Assembly: GCA_022791735.1 (NCBI GenBank)
Contig: JAAVZQ010000116.1
Span: 1 to 29,266, forward strand
DNA length: 29,266 nt
Direction of reading: 5' to 3'
Origin: Clostridia bacterium
Lineage (GTDB): Bacteria; Bacillota; Clostridia; TANB77; CAG-508
Made by a program: the position numbers and the translations under genes. Shown one piece after another: positions 7,090 to 15,366 of the stretch. Each line of letters begins with the position of its first letter. The stretch's first letter is position 1. Below the pieces are notes generated by a model, which worked only from the letters and a program-made list of their open reading frames with translations, was not told the DNA's origin and did no database searches.

Positions 7090-7794
7090 ATGTCAGCCTT
7101 TGTTTTAAAAATAATTGCGATTATTTCTATGACTTTTGACCATATGTCTTACTTAATTTTTGGTGAATTTTCTTTTATGAACTATATAGGAAGAATTGCA
7201 TTTCCCATATTTGCATACCAAATAACTGAAGGATATATCCATACACATAACCTAAAAAAATACTTTTTTAGGTTATTTATATTTTCTTTAATATCACAAA
7301 TTCCTTTTATGTTATTTACATCAATTTTTGCTGATGGAATTAGCTTAAACATCTTTTTCACATTACTTTTAGGTCTTGGAGCTATTACAATTTATGACGC
7401 ATTAAATAAAATAGCATGCAAAAATAAAATTACACATATATCATATAATCTTATAGGTTTTGGATGTGTTTGTTTATTTGCTTTTTTAGCAAGTATCACT
7501 AGCTGTGATTATGGCTATTTTGGTGTATTTATTATTTTCTTCTTTTATTTATTTAGAAATAAAAAACTTCTTATGAATACTGCATTTATTACAATGGCAT
7601 TTATATATTATGGTCAAAGGTTATTGTTTAGCCCAGCTTATGTCCCATATCTTTTAATTATAATATTTACAATCTTTCCACTTCTATTTATCAATCTTTA
7701 TAACCATAAAAAAGGAAAGGATACAAAATACTTTTTATATATTTTCTATCCTTTACATCTCTTAATTATCTATGGTCTTAGTTTTCTACAATGA
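7090..7794 (+). CDS. TraX-family membrane protein (234 aa)
   Basis: It has about seven to eight hydrophobic segments and the TraX-type opening (LKIIAIISMTFDHMSYLIF, then GRIAFPIFAYQITEGY). TraX proteins are integral membrane acyltransferase-like proteins; in the F plasmid TraX acetylates pilin, but chromosomal Firmicute copies are not defined. It starts 4 bases after the glycosyltransferase, with AAAGGA as ribosome binding site inside that gene's last codons, which suggests a joint surface-modification role. Its 3' end overlaps the convergent end of gpr by 3 codons. Confidence 0.85.
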   Translation: MSAFVLKIIAIISMTFDHMSYLIFGEFSFMNYIGRIAFPIFAYQITEGYIHTHNLKKYFFRLFIFSLISQIPFMLFTSIFADGISLNIFFTLLLGLGAITIYDALNKIACKNKITHISYNLIGFGCVCLFAFLASITSCDYGYFGVFIIFFFYLFRNKKLLMNTAFITMAFIYYGQRLLFSPAYVPYLLIIIFTIFPLLFINLYNHKKGKDTKYFLYIFYPLHLLIIYGLSFLQ

Positions 7795-8719
7795 ATAATT
7801 TATTGCTTTTGATACAATTTCTTTCATGTTATCAATAAGTTCATCTATCTCCTTTGGAGTAACTATCATATTATAATTTCCGTGGATTTAGCGCCTCTTT
7901 TATTTCCTCATAATTGTCTTTCTCTTTCAGTTCATTTAAATAATCATTTGACCTAGCTTCATCTTGAAGTTTGTTTATGAATAAATCGAGTGACTCATTT
8001 ACAAGTACTGCACTTTCTACAACTGTTGGAACCCCTATTGCAATTACTGGTATTCCTAAAGTTTTTATACTTAATTCTTTTCTTGTGTTTCCGAACTCCA
8101 GCACCTGGTACTATTCCTGTATCTGATAGCTGTACTGTACTACTTATTCTTTCTATACTCCTTGAAGCCAATGCATCTATTACAATAAGCATTTTAGGTT
8201 TTACCTTTGCAACTACTCCTTCTAGTATTTCTAGTGTTTCTATTCCAGTTGTACCAAGTACTCCGAGGTGATATCGCACTTATAGGCCTTGTTCCTTCTG
8301 TTACATATTCTGGCATATATTTTATGACATGCCTTGTAACTTCTATGTTTGCAATAACCTTTGGTCCGAAGTGAATCTGGTGTCACATATTCATTCCCAA
8401 GCCCTACTACTAGCACATCTTCCCCTCTTTCTATATGTGTACATACAAGCTCTTTTAACGCCTCTGCCACTGTATTTGCGGCATCTTCTATCTCTTCTTC
8501 TGTTGCGATTTTAAGCTTTTTTACATCAACTGTAATATATGTGCCTTTTGGCTTTCCTATTGCATTTTCACCATTTTCATTTGTCACCTTTACTTTTGTG
8601 ACCTTAATTCTATCACTTATCTCTTTTTCTTCTACTTCAATCCCATCAACTGCTTTTTCACTTTGCTTCTCTAATATTTCACGCCTCTCTAAGGCTAAAT
8701 CTGTTCTAAAATTATACAT
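7786..8719 (-). CDS. gpr: Germination protease GPR with four CGGA +1 sites
   Basis: GPR degrades the small acid-soluble spore proteins during germination, so the organism is a spore-former. The start region FRTDLALERRE carries the family's autoprocessing-type motif. The frame must shift at four in-phase CGGA sequences: 8368 (VTPDSL-G-PK), 8265 (ISP-G-VLGTTGIE), 8093 (PGAGV-G-NTRKEL) and 7882 (LNP-G-NYNMIVTPKEID). With a +1 step at each, one uninterrupted protein of about 309 aa results, colinear with the family to its C-terminus and ending at TAG 7786-7788. Every restored residue is a glycine; the first three fall in conserved family motifs. Without shifting, translation would stop soon after residue 117. 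Four identical lesions and no other damage argue against a decaying pseudogene. Confidence 0.92.
7879..7882 (-). other. CGGA +1 site 4 in gpr (CCA CGGA AAT)
   Basis: In-phase CGG in the frame set by site 3, two codons before a zero-frame stop. The +1 step gives NP-G-NYNMIVTPKEID and a natural C-terminus. Confidence 0.88.
8090..8093 (-). other. CGGA +1 site 3 in gpr (GTT CGGA AAC)
   Basis: In-phase CGG in the frame set by site 2. The +1 step gives PGAGV-G-NTRKELSIKTLG, a conserved GPR motif. Confidence 0.9.
8262..8265 (-). other. CGGA +1 site 2 in gpr (CCT CGGA GTA)
   Basis: In-phase CGG in the frame set by site 1. The +1 step gives SP-G-VLGTTGIET, a conserved GPR motif. Confidence 0.9.
8365..8368 (-). 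other. CGGA +1 site 1 in gpr (CTT CGGA CCA)
   Basis: In-phase CGG after VTPDSL. The +1 step gives G-PKVIANIEVTRHVIKYM, the conserved GPR continuation. Confidence 0.9.
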
Positions 8720-8720
8720 A

Positions 8721-8767
8721 AAAAAACCTCTCTTCTTCTTTTTATTATTTAATAAGAAAAAAGGTTT
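8721..8767 (-). promoter_or_regulatory. Hairpin enclosing the gpr ribosome binding site
   Basis: Upstream of the gpr ATG, AAAACCTTTTTTCTT can pair with AAGAAGAGAGGTTTT, burying the AGAGAGG ribosome binding site and followed by a run of T up to the ATG. It could act as a translational switch or as a terminator ending just before gpr. gpr is sporulation-timed in other species; a link to this hairpin is inference. Confidence 0.4.
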
Positions 8768-9060
8768 TATACATTTATTTATTTTTAGTTTTTGAAAATT
8801 TTTTTAAAGGTACAACTTATTTTCATATATTTCTATGTTATATAACTTTGCTCGCTCCTTTGTGTTATAACAAATTTGTTATAATAAGTCAATATTTCTT
8901 ATTTAATTTAATTGGATTTTTTAAGATTTATTTATGTCATGCTCTAAAATGCATTGATTAAAATATATTTTCATTATATAACGATTTCAAAAAAAGTCAA
9001 CAAAAATTTTTCGACAAAATCTGACATTTGGATTATTATGTTTGATGGTAATTCATTAGA
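8768..9060. other. AT-rich intergenic stretch upstream of gpr
   Basis: No ORF, RNA gene or convincing terminator was found here. A short palindrome, TTATAACAAATTTGTTATAA (8871-8890), could be an operator. The rest is AT-rich with no clear promoter that I can defend. Confidence 0.4.
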
Positions 9061-9297
9061 TACTAAAAACAATATATTAAAAATATGAAAATCAATCGAA
9101 TGTAAGGTAATCAAGCTTACAAGTTCTTATTTGTTTTTATGGAAAGAGTTCATGCTTGTCATGGAAGGGTGCCATAAAAATAATTTAGAATTTGTGCGTA
9201 GATTAGCCTGCCCCGAGCTTGTTTGAGGATTTTTAATATATTGTTGTCTAATATATAATACCTTGCTTGAACAAATAAGACCTAAAGCTGCGAAAAT
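9061..9297. repeat. Long nested palindrome between holA and gpr
   Basis: Outer arms AACAATATATTAAAAAT (9068-9084) and its complement (9229-9245) enclose a second pair, TTTTTATGG (9134-9142) with CCATAAAAA (9172-9180). A third pairing joins TCTTATTTGT (9125-9134) to ACAAATAAGA (9271-9280). It begins right after the holA stop. One end carries GCAGCTTTA, resembling the CACAGCTTT ends of the palindromes at 16965 and 20575. Confidence 0.55.
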
Positions 9298-10324
9298 CTA
9301 ACTACAATAACTACACAAAACCGTCGTCACACCTATATTCACATCAATAAGCCCGGATTTTATAATTTGTATCAACTTTCATCATATCATCTAGTAGCCC
9401 CCTTAGTTCTTTTTCACTAAAATAACTTGCTTGTGTTTTATATTTGCTAGTAAGAAACGCTTGGTTTGGCTTCAAATTAAGCATTTGTGTAACATCTTTT
9501 CTATATTTTTCTGAAAGTTTTACAATATAAAGCTTCTTAAAATGATTGTACATTGTAATCAATATCTTTTGTATAGGCTCTTTCTGATATAAAAGTTCAT
9601 CTAATATTTCAAGTGATTTCTTTATATTCTTTTTTCCAAGATTATCTGTTAAATCAAAAATATTGCTATCTAAAGTCTTCGTTGCAAGTAGAGCAATATT
9701 TTGTTTAGTAATCGTTCCACCTTCACCTACATATTCAATCTGCTTCCTAATCTCATTTATAAGCTCTTGCATACTTGTACCAGAAACATCAATTAGTTCT
9801 CTTATAGTACTACTATCTACATTTACCTTATATGCCTTTGCAATAGCAATAAGCCTTTTCTCTAATTGCAAAGGCTTTTGAAGTGCAAACTCACATACAA
9901 TTCCGTTACTCTCTTCTATCTGTTTAGTTATTTTTAACTTCTCTACACTATCTTCAATAAAAACAAGTACAAGATGATTATTTACCTCTTGTATATTGTC
10001 TTTTAAATACTTTTCTAAAGTATCCCTAAGTTCTTTTAATCCAGTAACCTTTTTCTTTGTCTCTTTTTTGAAAAGTCCCGAGTTCTTGACTACTATCATT
10101 TTTTTGTCATAACCAAAAGGAGGCGTCTGTATTTCTTGCATAAGAGAACTTATTACATTTTCGTCATCAAGCTCTATATAATTTATCCCCACTTGAAAGT
10201 CGCCAAAAAGCTTTTTTAGCTTTTTTACTGTACACTCTAATAAATACCTTTCTTCACCATATAAAAGATAAATAGAGCCTAATTTGCCTTCATTTATATC
10301 CCTTTCTAAATTCTCACTTGTCAT
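9298..10324 (-). CDS. holA: DNA polymerase III delta subunit; one CGGG site near the C-terminus
   Basis: The clamp-loader delta subunit, which opens the beta sliding clamp. The sequence begins MTSENLERDINEGKLGSIYL with LLYGEERYLLE and proceeds through the AAA-like domains typical of HolA. ATG 10322-10324 is chosen because an AGGAGG lies 7 bases upstream; a longer ORF form runs backward through the end of ruvC. At 9355-9353 the zero frame reads ATC CGG GCT TAT TGA and would stop. Dropping the C gives YKI-G-LIDVNIGV and a natural C-terminus at TAG 9298-9300, about 341 aa, the usual length. It overlaps ruvC's stop/RBS junction and is probably co-transcribed. Confidence 0.9.
9352..9355 (-). other. 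CGGG +1 site (ATC CGGG CTT) in holA
   Basis: The only one of the 12 sites whose fourth base is G. The restored codon is GGG glycine, giving KIGLID as in clostridial HolA proteins. Confidence 0.8.
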
Positions 10325-10334
10325 TATATGCCTC

Positions 10335-10821
10335 CTATAATTTTTCTGCAAATCTTGCAGAATGCGCATGACAAATTGCAATTGCCATACTATCAGTAGT
10401 ATCGTCAAGTTTTGGAAGTACATCTACATTAAGAATAGTTTTTACCATTTTCTGTACCTGTATCTTGTCTGCTCTTCCATATCCAACTACTGCCTGTTTT
10501 ACTTGAAGTGGTGTATACTCATAAGTTGGTATCTGCCTTTGACATCCTACAATTAATATTACACCTCTTGCCTGTGCAACATTTATAGCCGTTTTTGCAT
10601 TGTTATTAAAAAACAATTCCTCAACAGATATTGCATCTGGCATATATCTGTCTATTATTAGATTTAGACCTACGAATATCTCATTTAGCCTAAGTGGAAA
10701 TGACATCTTTGCATCTGTTTTAATTGCACCACTTGCAATCAATTTAAACTTATTTCCAATATAATCTATTATGCTGTATCCGTGTTATACCATAGCCCGG
10801 ATCTATTCCTAAAATTCTCAC
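10335..10821 (-). CDS. ruvC: Holliday junction resolvase RuvC; one CGGA site
   Basis: RuvC cleaves Holliday junctions with RuvAB. The start is GTG at 10821-10819 with GGAGG 4-5 bases before it. The N-terminus reads RILGIDPGYGIT with the first catalytic Asp (GIDPG). Codon 14 is then CGG followed by A. Dropping the C gives T-G-YSIIDYIGNKFKLIASG, the family consensus TGY, and continues to EELFFNNN (catalytic Glu region) and to TAG 10335, about 161 aa, standard length. Without the shift the protein would be lost almost at once. It is directly upstream of holA. Confidence 0.93.
10779..10782 (-). other. CGGA +1 site (ACA CGGA TAC) in ruvC
   Basis: Zero-frame CGG only 13 codons after the start. The +1 step restores IT-G-YS, the conserved RuvC glycine. 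Confidence 0.9.
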
Positions 10822-10834
10822 TTTTCCTCCTTGC

Positions 10835-10957
10835 AAACCAATGAAAAGTGGCATCTTCCGTCGCCTAAGTTCGTTCAAAATTGTATCAACGTGCAAGAGC
10901 ACGCCGCAACAATCTTTGAACTCCAGTGCCTAGCAATATACCACTTTTGATTGGTTT
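10835..10957 (-). repeat. Family A palindromic element, copy 1
   Basis: The outer arms AAACCAATGAAAAGTGG (10835-10851) and its near-perfect complement (10941-10957) pair over 17 bases with one mismatch. Read on the minus strand, the inside shows GCTAGGC, an inner stem GTTCAAAGATTGT/ACAATTTTGAAC, and the core TGCGGCGTGC-TCTT-GCACGTTGAT. The same core occurs at 12226 and 18137. It lies between ruvC and the SPFH gene. Confidence 0.7.
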
Positions 10958-10975
10958 TCTCTACTCTCTTGACAC

Positions 10976-12193
10976 TTAATCTAATTTTGTTCCGCACTCT
11001 CTGCAAAACTTACTGTCATCACTATTTACTGTGTTACAGTTTGAACAACGTTTTTCTACTTTTTTTGGTTTACCACAAATTCTACAAAACTTTCCAACAT
11101 TTCTAACACCACATTCGCAGTCCCACTCTTCCATACTATTTTCTTCTTTTGGTGTTTCTCTAGTCTCTTCCAATTTCTCACTCATATCAACTCTACTATT
11201 TTCTGTATTTTGCCCGTTCCAAGGTCCAGTCGCAGCTCCGCCTACCATGCCATTTGTAGACATATTCATCATACCAATTCCCATAAATCCGTTCATTGCA
11301 CCATTTGAATTTTCTGCTGCACTTTGCACTGCATCTGCATAAGCATCAACCAATTTTCCTTGTTGCATATATGAATTTGAGCTTAATTCGTATTGATCTA
11401 TCTTTTTAGCTGATTCATCGTCTAAAGTAACTGATTCCACAACAAATGCCACAATTGAAAGCCCTCTTTTCTTAACTGGTTCATCAAATACCATCTCATC
11501 CATCATTTGTCTTATCTCATCTGTTTGACTTGGCATCTCTAATGCTGGCACTTTATACTTTGCAGATCCTAATTCATTTACCAAATTTTGGAAAACCGCA
11601 ATAACTTCTGCTCTAATTTGTTCAATCACTTTATCTTTAGTATACATATTTGCTGTTCCAGATAATTCTTGCATAAATATTGCTGGATTGCTAATTTTGA
11701 ATGTATATTTACCAAAACATTTAATTTGAACTCTCATTGGAGTTATTGTATTTGTCATTTGATTTGGAATTGGATGAGCCCAATCTTGAAATGGTATAGG
11801 TGCTGCTGTTCCAAATTTGTTATCTAAAATTTCTTTTGTATTAAAATAAAATACTGCTTGCTCTTTTGATGTTGCTCCGTTATATGTAAATCTTTCCCAC
11901 ATTTCTTTAAATGTTTTACCAAAATCTCCTGCAAAAAACGATGGAGACGATGATGTATCAAACTCATAAACTCCTTCCTCTGCTGTCGCATCAATTACTC
12001 TACCATTATCATAGATAACTGCACATTGTCCAGGTCCTACAATAATTGTACTTTTATTTGTTATTACTCCAGTAGGAGTTGTTTTTTTAATCATTAACAA
12101 ATCATTACCTAAATCTTCACACCTTATTGCTTCTTTCCATTGGTCTTTTAATGTAGAGCCTATGGCTCCTGCTGCTGCTTTAATTAGTCCCAT
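10976..12193 (-). CDS. SPFH/Band-7 domain protein with C-terminal zinc ribbons (405 aa)
   Basis: Residues 1 to about 280 form an SPFH-like domain of the YdjI/virion-core type (MGLIKAAAGAIGSTLKDQWK, IIVGPGQCAVIYDNG, CFGKYTFKISNPAIFMQEL). A low-complexity Gly/Met/Asn linker follows. The C-terminus has two CxC/CxxC zinc-ribbon units (CECGVRNVGKFCRICG; CSNCNTVNSDDSKFC). Relatives of this type are linked to membrane stress or phage-shock-like complexes in Bacilli. It neighbours a Tim44-like membrane protein that also ends in a zinc ribbon, so a joint membrane role is plausible but inferred. Confidence 0.85.
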   Translation of the reverse strand: MGLIKAAAGAIGSTLKDQWKEAIRCEDLGNDLLMIKKTTPTGVITNKSTIIVGPGQCAVIYDNGRVIDATAEEGVYEFDTSSSPSFFAGDFGKTFKEMWERFTYNGATSKEQAVFYFNTKEILDNKFGTAAPIPFQDWAHPIPNQMTNTITPMRVQIKCFGKYTFKISNPAIFMQELSGTANMYTKDKVIEQIRAEVIAVFQNLVNELGSAKYKVPALEMPSQTDEIRQMMDEMVFDEPVKKRGLSIVAFVVESVTLDDESAKKIDQYELSSNSYMQQGKLVDAYADAVQSAAENSNGAMNGFMGIGMMNMSTNGMVGGAATGPWNGQNTENSRVDMSEKLEETRETPKEENSMEEWDCECGVRNVGKFCRICGKPKKVEKRCSNCNTVNSDDSKFCRECGTKLD

Positions 12194-12225
12194 AATTACT
12201 ACTCCCTTTCTTATATAACATTTCC

Positions 12226-12349
12226 GGTTGGAAAAGAATTGTGCTTTTGGCTAGGCGTACAAGTGAGATATTCCCTGAGGCATACTCTTGTACGTTGATG
12301 GGAAATCTCACGAAGTACAACAACGCCAAAACGCAATTCTTTTTCAACC
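12226..12349 (+). repeat. Family A palindromic element, copy 2
   Basis: The arms at 12226-12251 and 12325-12349 pair over about 25 bases (GGTTGGAAAAGAATTG on the left). The inside reads GGCTAGGCG, inner stem TGAGATATTCCC/GGGAAATCTCA, core TGAGGCATAC-TCTT-GTACGTTGAT, then CAACAACGCC. The right arm ends at the stop codon of the Tim44-like gene. Confidence 0.75.
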
Positions 12350-13269
12350 TATGCTCTTTCTCTTTCCAAATTAGATAGTACCCAATTATACTCTCCTGTC
12401 GTAAATACACTTCCACAATAATCACATTTTCCACTTGATGTTATTTGAGTTGGTGCACCACAATTTGGACAATTTGTTGTATTTACCTCTATTGTTCCTG
12501 CTTTAGTTTTTACTCCATTTTTTCTAATAAAAGTTAATAAATACGTATTCACTCTTTCTGTTGTTTTATCTCCTCTTATTACAGCTTTAGTCTCCTCATT
12601 TATTATATAATCTGTCATTCTTGAATTAAGTCTTATTGTTATTATTTCTTTATCGCCTTCTAATCTATATTTATATAAATGAGCATAATTCACACAAATT
12701 CTATCCATTACATTAATTTGTTTGTTATCTATATATCCTTGTAATTGATTTTTATGTTGTTCAAATAAACTCTCTGTCTCAAAACTCCTAATTATCTGCC
12801 AATCTCTTGCTGTCCATGCATTTTGAAGTTTTATAAATAAATTCTTACTCCATGCCACAAATTCTTCTGCATTGAAATTTGGATCACTTGCTTGTATTGT
12901 GTTTTCTATTTCTGTTTGTTTTCTTGCGAGTGTCTCCATACTTATATTATTATAATTTGTATTTTGCATACCTATATTATTATAGTTTCTTGAGCCTCTA
13001 TTTCTAGTTTTTTTCGTTGCTATACAAATAATTGCAATAATTACCAAATAAACTATAAGGTCTCCAAAATCTCCAAAGAAAAGGAAGGTTCCTCCACTAC
13101 TGCTACTACTATATGATCCACGTGAAGAGCTTCCCCAGCTACTACTACTGCTACTACTTCCTCCACCACTGTAGCTCTCAAAGCTTCCAACATCTGCAAA
13201 AACTGAAGTAGAGAAAATACAAACTAAACAAAATGCTATAATTAATATTCTAACTATTCTTTTCTTCAT
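12349..13269 (-). CDS. Tim44-like domain membrane protein with zinc ribbon (306 aa)
   Basis: A signal-like N-terminus (KKRIVRILIIAFCLVCIFS) is followed by a Ser/Gly-rich low-complexity stretch, a membrane helix (LIVYLVIIAIICIATKK), and a Tim44/MRPL45-like domain (NLFIKLQNAWTARDWQIIR). It ends with a CPNCGAP/CDYCG zinc ribbon. Bacterial members of this family are membrane proteins of unknown role. It is encoded just upstream of the SPFH/zinc-ribbon gene with a family A palindrome between them. Confidence 0.85.
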   Translation of the reverse strand: MKKRIVRILIIAFCLVCIFSTSVFADVGSFESYSGGGSSSSSSSWGSSSRGSYSSSSSGGTFLFFGDFGDLIVYLVIIAIICIATKKTRNRGSRNYNNIGMQNTNYNNISMETLARKQTEIENTIQASDPNFNAEEFVAWSKNLFIKLQNAWTARDWQIIRSFETESLFEQHKNQLQGYIDNKQINVMDRICVNYAHLYKYRLEGDKEIITIRLNSRMTDYIINEETKAVIRGDKTTERVNTYLLTFIRKNGVKTKAGTIEVNTTNCPNCGAPTQITSSGKCDYCGSVFTTGEYNWVLSNLERERA

Positions 13270-13318
13270 TTTCCCCTGTAATTATTTAGTTTTACCTAAG
13301 TAATTTTCTCCTCTCTTG

Positions 13319-15349
13319 CTATTTTCTTAGTATTATCCTAAACACTTCTGCAACACTCCATCCTTGTGCAGGAGTTCCTTTTGAAGCAAAAGGTGATTTT
13401 GTGTCATATATCTCTGCTATACTTCCAATTACTCCATCCCTATCAAGTGCTTCTAAAAATACATTTTCTGTATGCTCGCAGAACTTGTCAAGCTTTTCTG
13501 TCAATAGCTGTTTTTTGGTCTTATTTTTCTCAGTCTCTTTCATATTTTTTAATGCGTTATAATATAAACCTAGAAGCCATGGCCATACTGGTCCTTGATG
13601 ATAACTTGCATCTCTTTTAAAAGGATCTCCTTCATATATTTCCACATAATTTGGTTCACCTTTTGCAAGAGTTTTTAATCCATAATCTGTAAGTAGCTTC
13701 TTTTCAACTGTATTCATCATATTTTCTGCAATATCAGAATCTGGCTCAACCACTGGAAAACTTAATGATAAACTAAATAATTGGTTTGGTCTTATTTTGC
13801 CATCTCCAATTACATCATAAAGACATTTTCTTCTTTTATTATAGAATTTATTGTTAAACGATATTTTGGTATCTTCTGCCATTTCCTTATAAATATTTGC
13901 TTCTTCTTTGCTTTCACAAGTTGCTGCAAATTCTTGCATTATTTTTAATGCATTATACCAAAGTGCATTTATTTCTACTGCCTTACCATTTCTAGGAGTA
14001 AACGCAAAATCGCCATACTTTGCATCCATCCATGTATTTTGAGTATCTGGAGTTCCAGTAACCATCAAATAGTCTTCATCTAAATATATATTATTATTAT
14101 CTAAATCTATTCCTTCTTTGTATGATTTTATAATAGTCTTTAGCCTTGAATATATACCTTTTACAAAAGTCATATCATTTGTGTATTTCAAATATTTGTA
14201 CACTGCTTCAAATAATAGCAATGAACTATCAGCACTATTATACAAAGGTCTTAAATCAAACCCTGAATAACCATTTGGCACTAGACCAAATTTTATATCA
14301 CGAATTAAAGTAAGTAGTACTTCCTTTGCTATCTCATACCTTTTTGTAATAAGGAGTAATCCTTCAAATGAAATAAGTGAGTCCCTTGCCCAGTCCAAAA
14401 ACCAAGGATACCCTGCAATTAATGTATGTAATCTAAAAGTTGGCCTAAACACTACAAAATTATCTGCTGCCACGATATAGTCTTGAAGTAGATTTTTATA
14501 TTTTTCATCATATTTTGCTTCTTCTTTTGTATCATATAATCTTGAACCTAAAAGCAATTTTCTAATTCTAACTATCTCATTATTAATAACATTTTTTACA
14601 TCTATTTCTTCAATATTATTTTCTAAAGAACATATAAATTCTATTTCTCTTTCTTCATCTTCCTCAATTTCAATTTCATATCTTCCAGGTACAGAAAGAT
14701 TTTCTTCAGGATAAAATCCTCTCTTTTCCTCTTCTAAGTAATACATATTTCTAAACATATCATTTGTATGTTCTATATAAGTTCCGCAGTTTAGACGCAT
14801 ATATATAGGGTTTTCTGCTTGATTATCTATGATTATACACGCCTTATTGTTTAACACTGTTTGTTTCAATATAAAGTTATGATTTGTATTCATTTGATGA
14901 AAATCCCTAAAATTCATTATTGGTGCAAGAGTAAACCTAGCTTTTGGTCCTTTATTTTTCACCTTATATAATATACATACTGTATTTTTTCCATATTCCA
15001 TACAAATTATTTTGCTTATCTCAACATCTTTTACTTTATATGTAAATATTGGAACATAGTCTTTTTCAAAGCTTATTTGCCTTTTATACCCATCTGAAAT
15101 ATAGTTATTTGAAATATTTGTATACAAATTATATGTTTTTCCTTCTATCTCTAAGCTCTCATCAACTTTAGATAATATAAGTTTTCTTCTACCAGGTGCT
15201 GCAAATGGTGCAACAAGCAATCCATGGTATTTTCTTGTATTGCAACCTACAATTGTAGATGAAGCAAAACCACCTATTCCATTAGTTATAAGCCATTCCT
15301 TCCTTAATGCTTTATCTAACTTTAGTTCTTCCTTCTCAAATTTTTTCAT
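13319..15349 (-). CDS. Glycogen-debranching enzyme (amylo-alpha-1,6-glucosidase) (676 aa)
   Basis: The N-terminal domain shows KEWLITNGIGGFASSTIVG and NTRKYHGLLVA, typical of bacterial archaeal-type debranching enzymes. The C-terminal (alpha/alpha)6 catalytic domain has GYPWFLDWARDSLISFEG and KRDASYHQGPVWPWLLGLYY. It would hydrolyse alpha-1,6 branches in glycogen or related glucans in the cytoplasm. ATG follows a clear GGAGGAACAT. The gene has no in-phase CGG in 676 codons, a useful control for the frame-shift observation. It lies 17 bases downstream of yvcK. Confidence 0.92.
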   Translation of the reverse strand: MKKFEKEELKLDKALRKEWLITNGIGGFASSTIVGCNTRKYHGLLVAPFAAPGRRKLILSKVDESLEIEGKTYNLYTNISNNYISDGYKRQISFEKDYVPIFTYKVKDVEISKIICMEYGKNTVCILYKVKNKGPKARFTLAPIMNFRDFHQMNTNHNFILKQTVLNNKACIIIDNQAENPIYMRLNCGTYIEHTNDMFRNMYYLEEEKRGFYPEENLSVPGRYEIEIEEDEEREIEFICSLENNIEEIDVKNVINNEIVRIRKLLLGSRLYDTKEEAKYDEKYKNLLQDYIVAADNFVVFRPTFRLHTLIAGYPWFLDWARDSLISFEGLLLITKRYEIAKEVLLTLIRDIKFGLVPNGYSGFDLRPLYNSADSSLLLFEAVYKYLKYTNDMTFVKGIYSRLKTIIKSYKEGIDLDNNNIYLDEDYLMVTGTPDTQNTWMDAKYGDFAFTPRNGKAVEINALWYNALKIMQEFAATCESKEEANIYKEMAEDTKISFNNKFYNKRRKCLYDVIGDGKIRPNQLFSLSLSFPVVEPDSDIAENMMNTVEKKLLTDYGLKTLAKGEPNYVEIYEGDPFKRDASYHQGPVWPWLLGLYYNALKNMKETEKNKTKKQLLTEKLDKFCEHTENVFLEALDRDGVIGSIAEIYDTKSPFASKGTPAQGWSVAEVFRIILRK

Positions 15350-15366
15350 ATGTTCCTCCGAATATT

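Noticed and set aside
7786..8719. gpr as a pseudogene with four frameshifts
   Set aside because: A decaying gene would show mixed lesions and stops. Here the four breaks are of one type, the rest of the protein is intact and conserved, and essential genes carry the same break.
8361..8795. Plus-strand ORF of 144 aa opposite gpr
   Set aside because: Ser/Phe-rich shadow of the gpr coding strand without a start signal.
9898..9912. AACGGA in holA and similar AACGGA or TGCGGA sequences as further shift sites
   Set aside because: In these the CGG is out of phase (AAC GGA); the frame is uninterrupted before and after.
12180..12434. 84-aa minus-strand ORF between the SPFH and Tim44-like genes
   Set aside because: It reads through the family A palindrome and the end of the Tim44-like gene in another frame and has no start signal.
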